DNA of 64,000 nucleotides, taken from positions 1-64,000 of the forward strand of contig NZ_JADKYP010000013.1 of assembly GCF_015354405.1 (NCBI RefSeq), written 5' to 3'. Both the position numbers and the translations under genes were made by a program. The notes beneath the pieces were generated by a model. The model searched no databases and had not been told where the DNA came from. It saw only the letters and a program-made list of their open reading frames with translations. Shown here one piece after another: positions 16,530-24,455 of the stretch (positions within the stretch are counted from its first letter, which is position 1; every line of letters starts with the position of its first letter). This DNA is from Nocardia sp. BSTN01 (GTDB lineage: Bacteria > Actinomycetota > Actinomycetes > Mycobacteriales > Mycobacteriaceae).

Positions 16530-17288
16530 TTGAGCACCAGCAATTTTCACAACCGGGTGGCCATCGTCACGGGCGCCGGCTCCGGGATCGGGCGGGCCAT
16601 GGCCATCGCATTCGCCAAATGCGGCGCCATGGTCGTGGCGGCCGATATCAGTTCCGACGGCGCCCAGGGTACCGCCGCGGAGATCGGCGCGGCCGCGATT
16701 CCGGTAGTCATCGACATCTCCGACGAAATCGACGTCGCCCGCGCCACCCGCACCGCGATGGACACCTTCGGCCGTATCGACGTGCTGTGCAACAACGCCG
16801 GGATCATGGACAAGATGGCACTACCGGCCGACACCCCGGTGACCACCTGGGAACGCACGGTCGCGGTCAACCTCACCGGCACCTTTCTCATGACCCGGGC
16901 GGTGCTGCCCCATATGCTCGACCAGGGCATCGGTTCGATCGTCAACACCGCCTCGGAGGCCGGAATCCGCGGCGGCGCAGCGGGAATCGCCTACACCGCC
17001 GCCAAACACGGAGTGGTGGGGCTGACCCGCAATGTGGCCTGGATCCATGCCGGGGACGGCATCCGATGTAATGCGATCCTGCCCGGCCCGACGATGACCG
17101 GCATCGCCGGGCCCACCCCGGAATGGGATCTCGACGGGGTGACCCGGCTGCAGCCGGTGATGTCGCTGATGCGCGGTATCGCCGAACCCGAGCAGATGGC
17201 CGAGGTGGCCGTCTTCCTCGCCTCCGACGCCGCCTCGTTCATCAACGGCGCGGTGGTCCCGGTGGACGGCGGCTGGTCGGCCGGTTGA
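16530..17288 (+). CDS. SDR oxidoreductase
   Basis: A 252-residue short-chain dehydrogenase with TGAGSGIG near residue 14, NNAG, a YTAAK active site and a C-terminus VPVDGGW. The TTG at 16530 is chosen because GAGGAGGGAA lies at proper distance and because upstream sequence holds the operator. It stands alone, controlled by the adjacent TetR gene. The long PGPTMTGIAGPTPEW loop after the active site suggests a bulky substrate. Its role relative to the catabolic operons is not known. Confidence 0.88.
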   Translation: MSTSNFHNRVAIVTGAGSGIGRAMAIAFAKCGAMVVAADISSDGAQGTAAEIGAAAIPVVIDISDEIDVARATRTAMDTFGRIDVLCNNAGIMDKMALPADTPVTTWERTVAVNLTGTFLMTRAVLPHMLDQGIGSIVNTASEAGIRGGAAGIAYTAAKHGVVGLTRNVAWIHAGDGIRCNAILPGPTMTGIAGPTPEWDLDGVTRLQPVMSLMRGIAEPEQMAEVAVFLASDAASFINGAVVPVDGGWSAG

Positions 17289-17301
17289 CCCGGCCGACCA
17301 G
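17273..17301. terminator. Strong bidirectional hairpin
   Basis: CTGGTCGGCCGG and CCGGCCGACCAG, a perfect 12-base stem with a five-base loop, overlap the SDR stop codon and end just before the converging MFS gene stop. It can end transcription in both directions. Confidence 0.75.
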
Positions 17302-17305
17302 CGTC

Positions 17306-18745
17306 TCAGGCCCGTGTCGCGACCGGTTCGGCGACCTCGGTGGCGGTGGCGGGCGCGTTCGGGCGCCGCATCGGGATGAGCGACGCCAGTGCCGCGGCCA
17401 GCACCGCGACCCCGCAACCGATGAACAGACCGGTCCGGAAACCACCCTCCGTCGGCACACTGTGGCCGTGGAAGTCCATACTCATCTGGGCCAGCACCAC
17501 ACCGATCACCGCGGCCGACACCGAGGTACCGATCGATCGCATGAGGGTGTTGAAACTGTTGGCGGATGCGGTTTCCGACAGCGGCACCGACGACATGATC
17601 AGCGCGGGCATCGCACCGTAGGCCAGCCCGACGCCGCCGTTGATCACGCAGATCGCCACCAGCAGACCCCAGGTCGAACCCATCAGGGCCGTGGTGAGGC
17701 CGTATCCGGCCGCGATCACCAGCGCACCGGCGGTGAGCGTGACCTTGGGCCCGCGGGCCGCCGAGAGCCGGGCGCCCAACGGCGAGATCGCCATCATCAT
17801 CAGGCCGGAGGGGGCCATCCACAGACCCATCGCCATCATGGATTGTCCGAGCCCGTACCCGGTTTCGGTCGGCAACTGCAGCAGCTGCGGCACGATCAGC
17901 GACGACGAGTACATCGCGATACCGATCACCACCGAGGCGGCGTTGGTGAGCAGCACCGGCGGCCGGGCGGTGACCCGCAGGTCGACCAGCGGATCGTTGA
18001 TTCGCAATTCCCACCAGCCCCAGATCAGCAACACCACCGCCGCGGCCACGAACAGTCCCACGGTGGTGGCACTCCCCCAGCCCCAGGTCCCGCCCTTGGA
18101 CACCGCGAGCAGTAACGCCACGAGACCGGCGCCGAGTCCGACCGCTCCGGCGTAGTCGAACCCACCGCTGCCACGCACCGCGGACTCCGGCACCGCCACC
18201 CACACCGCGGCGGCGATCAGCGCGCTCAGCACCGCGGCGCCCCAGAACAGCACCCGCCAGTTCGAATGTTCGGCGACCGCAGCCGACAGCGGAAGGCCCA
18301 GGGCGCCACCGATTCCCAGCGAGGCACTCAGCAACGCGACCGCCGAGCCCAGCTTCTCGGCGGGCAGCACGTCGCGCATCACGCTGATTCCGAGCGGAAT
18401 GATGCCCACGCCCATACCCTGCAGGCCGCGCCCGATGATCATCGGCAGCACCGAGGCCGACAGCGCACACACGATCGAACCGGCGATCAGCGGAATCGTG
18501 GACAGCAACAGGATGCGGCGCTTGCCGTAGAGATCGCCGAGGCGGCCGGCCACCGGGGTGGTCACCGCCGCGACCAGCAGCGTCGAGGTCACGATCCACG
18601 AGGCATTCGACGGTGTCGTATGCAGCAACTGCGGGAACTGCGCGATCAACGGAATCACGAGGGTCTGCATGACCGAGGCGATGATTCCGGCGAATGCCAG
18701 CACCCCGACGATCGAGCTCGACCGGTCGGCGTCCGGCTTGGTCAT
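17306..18745 (-). CDS. MFS multidrug-type transporter (DHA2-like, about 14 helices)
   Basis: A 479-residue major facilitator with the motif GRLGDLYGKRR after the second helix and about 14 hydrophobic segments, as in the DHA2 drug:proton antiporters. ATG 18745 (MTKPDADRSSS) is preferred to an upstream in-frame start because AAGGGAG lies eight bases before it and the upstream part would overlap the operator repeats. It is divergent from a MarR gene, the usual arrangement for an inducible efflux pump. It may export toxic substrate or intermediates. Confidence 0.9.
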   Translation of the reverse strand: MTKPDADRSSSIVGVLAFAGIIASVMQTLVIPLIAQFPQLLHTTPSNASWIVTSTLLVAAVTTPVAGRLGDLYGKRRILLLSTIPLIAGSIVCALSASVLPMIIGRGLQGMGVGIIPLGISVMRDVLPAEKLGSAVALLSASLGIGGALGLPLSAAVAEHSNWRVLFWGAAVLSALIAAAVWVAVPESAVRGSGGFDYAGAVGLGAGLVALLLAVSKGGTWGWGSATTVGLFVAAAVVLLIWGWWELRINDPLVDLRVTARPPVLLTNAASVVIGIAMYSSSLIVPQLLQLPTETGYGLGQSMMAMGLWMAPSGLMMMAISPLGARLSAARGPKVTLTAGALVIAAGYGLTTALMGSTWGLLVAICVINGGVGLAYGAMPALIMSSVPLSETASANSFNTLMRSIGTSVSAAVIGVVLAQMSMDFHGHSVPTEGGFRTGLFIGCGVAVLAAALASLIPMRRPNAPATATEVAEPVATRA

Positions 18746-18775
18746 GTCCACATCTCCCTTTTCCACCTCTGCGAT

Positions 18776-18807
18776 ATGTATTATGCACACACAATGTATC
18801 ATGCACA
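18776..18807. promoter_or_regulatory. Tandem MarR-type operator repeats
   Basis: Two 14-base copies, ATGTATTATGCACA (18776-18789) and ATGTATCATGCACA (18794-18807), differ at one base and start 18 bases apart, on nearly the same helix face when two turns are counted. Each is a partial palindrome (ATGT...ACAT). They lie between the divergent MFS and MarR genes. Confidence 0.7.
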
Positions 18808-18872
18808 TTCAGGAGCCGGTCACCCGCGCGGCCTGTGATGCCGGTCTCGGTCGCGCACGAGAGGAGGGCGAT

Positions 18873-19316
18873 ATGGAACGACCCGTCGCCGCAGTCGAAT
18901 TCGAAACCATGCTGCTCAGCCGCTATCAGATGATCCGGCGCGATCGGTGCGGTCTCGAGCGCAGCGCCTACGTCCTGCTGAGCCGGCTGACGATGCAGGG
19001 GCCGATGTCGATCGGACAGCTCAGCGCCGCCTTCGGCCTCGACACATCCACCCTCAACCGGCAGACGGCGGCGTTGGTGCGCGCCGGGCTGGTGGACCGC
19101 ATCGCCGATCCGGACGGCGGTCTGGCTCGCAAGTTCCGGGTCACCGAGGCCGGCGCCCGCCGGCTGGAAGAGACCGTGTCCGCGACGGTCGCGAGCCTGG
19201 ACCGCGTGCTGCACACCTGGCCCGCCGCCGATGTCGCGGAATTCGCGATCTATCTGCGCCGGCTCAACACCGATATCGAGCGTCTCGACGGCCGGCCGTG
19301 GCCGCGCCCGGACTGA
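18873..19316 (+). CDS. MarR-family transcriptional regulator
   Basis: A 147-residue winged-helix regulator. The recognition region reads MSIGQLSAAFGLDTSTLNRQ and the wing DPDGGLARKFRVT. ATG 18873 follows GAGGAGGG; longer in-frame starts would run through the operator. It most likely represses the divergent MFS pump and itself through the tandem repeats upstream. Its 3' end overlaps by about 50 bases the decayed oxidoreductase on the other strand. Confidence 0.9.
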   Translation: MERPVAAVEFETMLLSRYQMIRRDRCGLERSAYVLLSRLTMQGPMSIGQLSAAFGLDTSTLNRQTAALVRAGLVDRIADPDGGLARKFRVTEAGARRLEETVSATVASLDRVLHTWPAADVAEFAIYLRRLNTDIERLDGRPWPRPD

Positions 19317-20090
19317 TCCGGACATCGGCACAGGCCTGCCGGATTCGCCGGACCAGATCGGCCATCTCGTCGTCCGGCATATCGCGCGGCGGTGCGAACG
19401 ACAGTCGCGTGAGCAGGCCACCGAAGCGGTCCGCCGGCCGGCGCGGCAGCTCGTGCACCGCGGCGACGACAGCGAAGGCGTCGACCATATCGTCGGTGAT
19501 CGACTCCGCCATCCGATCCCAGCGTCCGGCTTTCGACAGTGCGGTCAGTTCCGCGTTCACCGCGCCCCACCCGTGCAGATCGAACAGCGCACGGTAGGCC
19601 GGCGTGGAGGCGTAGAAGGCCAGCCGGCGCCGCAGCGTCGCGATACCGCGTTCGATCCGCTCGTCGGTGCCCGTGACGACGAAAGGTGTGGCGACGACCT
19701 CGAGTCCCGTGTCGCGGCGGCGCCGAGCGCGGGCAACGTGCGTTCTCGGATCCAGCGGGCGGTGGTGAAACCGTGACAGAGGAATCCGTCGGCGACCTCG
19801 GCCGCGACCCGAGTCATGGCCGGGCCGACACCCGCGAGCAGAATCGGCGGCGGGCCGAATTCGTGTGCGGGCGGTACGAAGTCGCGCGGCATCAGGGTAT
19901 GGCGGGTGAATTCACCCTCGAATGCCAGCTCCGCTCCCTCGTGCCAGTGCGCCCAGACCGCCCGCAGGGCGTGGACGTATTCACGCATCCGCGCGGCCGG
20001 ACGATCGGCCGGCATCACGAAGCGGCGCTCGATATGCGCGCGCGCCTGCGAACCGAGGCCCAGGTGCAGGCGTCCGCCGGAGAAGCGTGG
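19264..20090 (-). pseudogene. Decayed luciferase-like F420-type oxidoreductase, N-terminus lost and frameshifted
   Basis: Homology to luciferase-like monooxygenases begins abruptly at RFSGGRLHLGLGSQ (near 20087) and continues through HIERRF, RMREYVHALRAVWAHW and ILLAGVGPAMTRVAAEVADG in one frame to about 19720. It then resumes in another frame with GLEVVATPFVVTGTDERI and runs to a stop at 19264. About 90 N-terminal residues that carry the first part of the barrel are missing. With a 5' truncation and a frameshift it cannot make an active enzyme. Confidence 0.8.
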
Positions 20091-20130
20091 GTCCGAGTCC
20101 GGCCGCTCCCCCGGATCGGGCCCCGGGCGC

Positions 20131-20337
20131 GGACCCGACGGCCTGTTCCGATTCCTGCCGGTGGTCGACATTCCGGTCATCGGCGCGATCAACGGCGCAC
20201 GTGTCGCGGGCGGGCTGGAACTGGCGCTGCAGTGCACCTTTCTCGTCGCCTGGTCGCCCGGCACCACCCGCATGGCCGAGTACGGGGCGCGGGTGATCGA
20301 ACGAGGCCGCGAGCAGATGCGCGGACGGCTCAGATGA
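20131..20337 (+). pseudogene. Enoyl-CoA hydratase fragment
   Basis: About 60 codons read LPVVDIPVIGAINGARVAGG then LELALQCTFLVA, the middle of a crotonase including the second oxyanion-hole region, and then jump to AEYGARVIERGREQM, which resembles a crotonase C-terminus. The N-terminus and about 100 central residues are absent. It abuts the truncated end of the oxidoreductase remnant on the other strand and its stop overlaps the ligase end. Confidence 0.7.
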
Positions 20338-21886
20338 CCCGGCTTTCGTGGCCGGCCCAATAGCGTTGCCGCAGTAGTCGTTTGTACAGTTTGCCGTTCG
20401 GGTCCCGGGGCAGCTCGGTGGTGAAGTCCACGCTCCGCGGGCACTTGTACCCGGCGAGTTCGGCGTGGCACCGGGCGATCAGCTCGGCAGCCAGCGCCGG
20501 GCCCGCGGAGGCCGAATCCACCGGCTGCACCACGGCTTTCACCGCCTCTCCCATCTCCGGGTCGGGTACGCCGATCACGGCGACGTCGAGCACCGCGGGG
20601 TGGGCGGCGAGCACGTTCTCGGCCTCCTGCGGGTAGATGTTCACGCCGCCGGAGACGATCATGTGTGAGAGCCGGTCGGTCAGATACAGGAAGCCGTCCT
20701 CGTCGAGACGGCCGATATCACCGAGGGTGCGCCATCCGTTCGGTCCGGTCGCGGCGGCCGTGCGCTCGGGATCGTTGTGATAGTCGAACGGCCGCCCGCC
20801 CTCGAAATACACGACCCCGGTCTCACCCACCGCCACCGGTTGCCCGTCCGCCCCGACGATATGACAGGGCTGCGCCGGGCGGCCGACCGATCCCGGATGA
20901 GTCAGCCAATCCTGCGCGCCGATGTAGGTATTGCCGATGTCCTCGGTGCCCGAGTAGTACTCGTTGACGATCGGGCCCAGCCAGTCGATCATCTGCCGCT
21001 TGACCGGCACGGGGCAGGGTGCCGCGGAATGCACCACATCGACCAGGCTCGACATGTCGTACCGCCGCCGTTCGGCCTCGGGTAGCCGCAGCATCCGCAC
21101 GAACATCGTCGGCACCATCTGGGTGTGGGTGACTCGGTGGCGTTCGATCAGTTCCAGGCAGCGGCGCGGATCGAACCGTTCCATCACCACCACGGTGGCG
21201 CCGAGGCGCTGCCACGACATCGCGAACACCAGCGGTGCGGCGTGATACAGCGGGGCGGGCGAGAGGTAGACCGCGTCCTGGCGAGCGCCCGCGGCGAGCA
21301 GACCGCGCGCGATCTGCACGGGCGGAGCCTGCGGATCGCCCAGCGGCGTCGCGGGCAGCGGTTTGCGCACTCCCTTCGGGCGTCCGGTGGTGCCGCCGGA
21401 ATACAGCATCTCCCGGCCCTCGCATTCGTCCGGCAGCCGGTCACCGGATTCGGCGGCGAGCAGGTCGTCGTAGCGTTCGAAACCGTCCAGATCGCCTGCG
21501 GCGCAAATCTTCACCGCGATCCGGCGCAGATCCAGCCCGGCCACCACCTCGGCCTGCGCCGCCGTGGTCACCAGTGCGATCGCGCCGCAGTCGTCGAGGA
21601 TGTGCTGCACCTCGCCCGCGCGCAGATGCCGGTTGATCGCCGTGTAATACAGCCCGCAACGCTGTGCGGCCCAAGCGATTTCGAGAAATGAGCGGGTATT
21701 CTCGGCCAGAATCGCGAGATGGCCGCCGACCGCGAGACCGCGGCGGCGCAGGGCCTGCGCACCGGCGCGCGACCGCTGTTCCAGCTGTGCGTAGGTCACC
21801 GTCTCGCCGCTGTCGCCCATCACGATAGCGGGCCGATCGGGGCAGCGTTCGGCGTACCGGCCCGGAGTCATCGGTGCGGCATTCAT
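20330..21886 (-). CDS. Acyl-CoA synthetase (AMP-binding, FadD-like)
   Basis: A 518-residue ligase that activates a carboxylic acid to its CoA ester through an acyl-adenylate. Motifs are intact: MLYSGGTTGRPKGVRK (P-loop), EYYSGTEDIG, TLGDIGRLDEDGFLYLTDR and the C-terminal DPNGKLYKR with the catalytic Lys. The start at 21886 is preceded by GGGAGACTGCCG. Unlike the genes on both sides, which are broken remnants, this one is full length. An operator-like repeat shared with the acyl-CoA dehydrogenase operon at 27.3 kb lies about 55 bases upstream. Substrate unknown. Confidence 0.92.
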   Translation of the reverse strand: MNAAPMTPGRYAERCPDRPAIVMGDSGETVTYAQLEQRSRAGAQALRRRGLAVGGHLAILAENTRSFLEIAWAAQRCGLYYTAINRHLRAGEVQHILDDCGAIALVTTAAQAEVVAGLDLRRIAVKICAAGDLDGFERYDDLLAAESGDRLPDECEGREMLYSGGTTGRPKGVRKPLPATPLGDPQAPPVQIARGLLAAGARQDAVYLSPAPLYHAAPLVFAMSWQRLGATVVVMERFDPRRCLELIERHRVTHTQMVPTMFVRMLRLPEAERRRYDMSSLVDVVHSAAPCPVPVKRQMIDWLGPIVNEYYSGTEDIGNTYIGAQDWLTHPGSVGRPAQPCHIVGADGQPVAVGETGVVYFEGGRPFDYHNDPERTAAATGPNGWRTLGDIGRLDEDGFLYLTDRLSHMIVSGGVNIYPQEAENVLAAHPAVLDVAVIGVPDPEMGEAVKAVVQPVDSASAGPALAAELIARCHAELAGYKCPRSVDFTTELPRDPNGKLYKRLLRQRYWAGHESRVI

Positions 21887-21937
21887 CGGCAGTCTCCCGT
21901 ACCGTCCACAGCATGCGAAGAATTGAATTCACGCTTT

Positions 21938-21954
21938 GCGAGAATGCTACTCGC
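21938..21954. promoter_or_regulatory. Inverted repeat with the AGAATGCTAyTC core
   Basis: GCGAG and CTCGC frame AATGCTA upstream of the acyl-CoA synthetase. The core AGAATGCTACTC differs by one base from the palindrome at 27268-27282 before the acyl-CoA dehydrogenase operon. Confidence 0.5.
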
Positions 21955-21965
21955 GAGAGGTTAGC

Positions 21966-22081
21966 CTGCGTTTCATCTTCCACTATCCGGACCGGCGGAC
22001 CCGACGGCGACGTCCTCGACGCCGGCCCGCTGCGCGAGGTCGCGATCACCGCCGAGCGGTGCGGATTCCACGGCGCGGTGG
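21966..22081 (+). pseudogene. N-terminal fragment of a luciferase-like oxidoreductase
   Basis: LRFIFHYPD in one frame is followed one frame over by GPDGDVLDAGPLREVAITAE and RCGFHGAV. Together these match the first 37 or so residues of a family of luciferase-like F420-type enzymes that begin MRFxFHYP. Homology stops at 22081, exactly where an SDR fragment starts. The family differs from the one decayed at 19264-20090, so these are not two halves of one gene. Confidence 0.65.
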
Positions 22082-22684
22082 GGCCGGCTCGACATTCTGG
22101 TCAACGTCGTCGGGGGCACCTTCCGCGCCGCGTTCACCGACACCCGGCCCAAGGGCTGGGACGCACTGCTGCGCGGCAATCTCACTCATGTGCTGCACGC
22201 GTGCGCGCTGGCCGTCCCGCGAATCCGGGCGGGTGGCCGCGGCGGCAGCATCGTCAACCTCACCACGATCGAGGCACACCGGGCGGCACCGGGTTTCGCG
22301 GTGTACTCGGCGGCGAAGGCCGCGGTCGAACAGTTCGCCCGCACGCTCGCGGTCGAGCTCGTCCCCGACGGCATTCGCGTCAACAATGTGGCGCCGGACT
22401 ATGTGCCGACCCCGAATCCGCGCCGGATGCCGCACGGGGATGCGGCGATGACCGATCCACGCGGGCGGCGGGTCGCCATTCCGCTGGGCCGGCCCGGTGA
22501 GGTCGGCGACGTCTCGGGGTGCGTGGTGTTCCTCGCCTCGGCGTTGTCGGCCTATCTGACGGGAACGACCCTGCATCCCGACGGTGGGACCGGCGCCTCG
22601 GCGGGCTGGTTCAACTGGCCGGAGACCGGCTGGGCGAACTACGCGCCGATGCGCTATCTGGCCGCCGATACGGACGATCAGTAG
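22082..22684 (+). pseudogene. SDR dehydrogenase lacking its nucleotide-binding N-terminus
   Basis: From GRLDILVNVVGG onward the frame is a normal SDR: NLTTIEAH, the YSAAK active site, VNNVAPDYVPTPN and a C-terminus ending MRYLAADTDDQ. The first 80 or so residues with the TGxxxGxG motif are missing and replaced by an oxidoreductase fragment. An in-frame ATG at 22190 could still give a 164-residue product, but it could not bind NAD. I call it a remnant. Confidence 0.75.
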
Positions 22685-22824
22685 GCGAGGAAGAGGATTT
22701 CGTCGCGCGAGTAGTCGTGGCCGGGGTGGTTCTCGGCCAGATGCTTCTGCGTCTTCTCGACGAGGTCGTCTTCGTCGATGCCGACGATCTGTTCACCGCA
22801 GGGGCAGCCCAGTCTGGTCTTCAA
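22678..22824 (-). CDS. 48-aa zinc-binding-type small protein (DUF1059-like)
   Basis: The product begins MKTRLGCPCGEQIVGIDEDD and ends DEILFLAY. CPC near the N-terminus with paired His later (KHLAENHPGHDY) suggests one bound metal ion, as in the DUF1059 family of very small proteins. The start is TTG, with GGAGA six to seven bases upstream; an ATG nearby is in the wrong frame. It converges on, and overlaps by seven bases, the SDR remnant. The function of the family is not known. The conserved pattern and the ribosome site make a real gene likely in spite of its size. Confidence 0.75.
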   Translation of the reverse strand: MKTRLGCPCGEQIVGIDEDDLVEKTQKHLAENHPGHDYSRDEILFLAY

Positions 22825-22891
22825 CGTGGTTCTCCATCGGTCGGGCTGGAATGTCGTTCCCCGTCACCTTAGGCACATTCTGTGCCGCTCG

Positions 22892-23497
22892 TCACCCCGG
22901 GTCACCCGCCCGTTCCCCGTCCGGGACCACCCCTCCGGCGCTGACGGCGGCCCTGAGCTCGGCGTATACCTCGGCTGTAACGTGTGACAATTCGCGCGTG
23001 GAGGAACCGTCGAGCCACCGGTCGAAGGCGATGCCGAAGACGGTCACCGCGACCCGGGCGCACAGGGTCGCGACGGCCTCCGAAGCGCCTGCGGTCCGCA
23101 GCGCGTCGGCGAGTTCACCACCCAGGACGGCCATTTTCCGGAGTTCACGCTCCTGGAGTCCGGGATTGGCCGCGATCACCGCCCGCCGCTGCCGCTGCCA
23201 CGCCGGCAGAGCGGGGATCTGCGCACCGGCCGCCTGGATCGCCGCGATCGCCGTCGCCATCGGGTCCGCATCGGCTGGCGCGGCGGCCACCGCTTCGGTG
23301 ATCGCGCTGCTCAGCAGGTCCTGCCCGCCGAAGAGCACCTCCCGCTTATCGGCGAAATGCCGGAAGAAGGTGCGTTCGGTGAGGCCCGCCCGTTCCGCGA
23401 TCTCGGCCACCGTGGTCTCGTCGAACCCACGCTCGGTGTACAGCTCGAGGGCCGCCTCCGACAGCCGGCCGCGCGCATTGGGTTCCCATCGGCTCAT
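22892..23497 (-). CDS. TetR-family transcriptional regulator
   Basis: A 201-residue regulator. The helix-turn-helix is seen in TTVAEIAERAGLTERTFFRHF (about residues 27-48), and the C-terminal domain is helical with a Trp-rich middle (LPAWQRQRR). It is divergent from a thioesterase gene, with 133 bases between them. A perfect KstR-pattern site lies in that gap, nearer the thioesterase; whether this protein or a KstR encoded elsewhere reads it is unknown, since the protein does not look like KstR itself. Confidence 0.9.
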   Translation of the reverse strand: MSRWEPNARGRLSEAALELYTERGFDETTVAEIAERAGLTERTFFRHFADKREVLFGGQDLLSSAITEAVAAAPADADPMATAIAAIQAAGAQIPALPAWQRQRRAVIAANPGLQERELRKMAVLGGELADALRTAGASEAVATLCARVAVTVFGIAFDRWLDGSSTRELSHVTAEVYAELRAAVSAGGVVPDGERAGDPG

Positions 23498-23582
23498 GAT
23501 CCGATCCTAGGTGACGACAGTTGCTGACATTCGGCTGCCGGCGGCAACGCGCGAACCGGTGGACACCCTCCGGATACTGTCC

Positions 23583-23596
23583 TATAACGTGTTCTA
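23583..23596. promoter_or_regulatory. KstR-type operator (TNNAACNNGTTNNA)
   Basis: TATAACGTGTTCTA matches every fixed position of the published KstR consensus, the repressor of cholesterol catabolism in Mycobacteriales. It lies 35-48 bases before the thioesterase start, overlapping where the promoter should be. The match is seen directly; binding by KstR is inference. Confidence 0.65.
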
Positions 23597-23630
23597 ATTC
23601 GGGTGGGCCGGGAACGGAAGGGCCGAGGCG

Positions 23631-24425
23631 ATGATGGCATTCTTCAGCCGCGACGAACGGGGATTCGTCGCGGGCGACTTCGCGGTGAGCAAATGGTCGC
23701 CCGATCACGTAGCCGGACCCGCGATCTGCGGTCTGCTGGCGCGAGAATTGGAAACCCATTGCCCAGGATCGGGTTTCGTTCCCGCCCGCCTCACCGCCGA
23801 TCTGTTCCGCCCGGTGCGGAACGAACCGATCACGGTGCACAGTGCGGTGGTGCGGTCCGGCACCCGGGTGCGGGTCGCCGATGCGTGGATCACCCAGAAC
23901 GACGAGGTGCGGGTGCGGGCGTCGGTGATGTATCTGGCCGTCGCGCGGCAACCTCCGGGCCGGATCTGGCAGGCCGAGCAGACTTTGCCGGTGCCCGACC
24001 GGCGGCTGGACGCGCCCACCGGTCAGCCACCGGTGTTCAAATGCGGTGACGGCGACTGGTCCGGTGACTTCGCCGCCGCGCAGAACGGCGAACGCAAGTC
24101 GGTCTGGCAGAATCTGCCGCCGCTGGTCGAGGGCGAGCCGATCACGCCGTTCCAGCGCGCGGCGTTCCTGGCCGACACCACCAACCTGATCTGCCACTGG
24201 GGCACCGAGGGCGTCGGCTACATCAACAGCGACGTGACCCTCACCCTGGCCAGGCTCCCCGAGGGGCGGGAGCTGGGATTGCATGCCCAGGACCACATGT
24301 CGGCCGACGGCATCGCGGTCGGCACCGCCACCCTCTACGACCGGGCCGGCCGGATCGGCACCTGCGTCGTCACCGCACTGGCCAACGCCGCCCGCCAGGT
24401 GGATATGGCCGAGACGAGGGTCTGA
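23631..24425 (+). CDS. Acyl-CoA thioesterase-like double-hotdog protein
   Basis: A 264-residue protein of the TesB-like two-hotdog type: an N-terminal hotdog with GPAICGLLARELE and ARLTADLFRPV, and a C-terminal hotdog with NSDVTLTLARLPEG, QDHMSADGIAVGTATLYD and DRAGRIGTCVV. Such enzymes hydrolyse acyl-CoA to free acid and CoA. It is the first gene after the KstR-type site and is followed 30 bases later by an ATP-grasp gene. It might recycle CoA from dead-end thioesters during steroid or lipid breakdown (inference). Confidence 0.85.
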   Translation: MMAFFSRDERGFVAGDFAVSKWSPDHVAGPAICGLLARELETHCPGSGFVPARLTADLFRPVRNEPITVHSAVVRSGTRVRVADAWITQNDEVRVRASVMYLAVARQPPGRIWQAEQTLPVPDRRLDAPTGQPPVFKCGDGDWSGDFAAAQNGERKSVWQNLPPLVEGEPITPFQRAAFLADTTNLICHWGTEGVGYINSDVTLTLARLPEGRELGLHAQDHMSADGIAVGTATLYDRAGRIGTCVVTALANAARQVDMAETRV

Positions 24426-24455
24426 GAGCGTGTGCTCTCATGCGAGGATGACCCG

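Noticed and set aside
16821-19421. An 866-codon minus-strand frame across the SDR, MFS and MarR region
   Set aside because: It passes through genes, a terminator and operators; its sequence is Arg/Gly-rich noise. The true MFS gene is in another frame.
19264-22081. A single luciferase-like gene split by an inversion around the ligase
   Set aside because: The N-terminal piece (FHYPD type) and the C-terminal piece (HIERRF type) belong to different subgroups and do not complete one protein; about 55 residues would also be missing.
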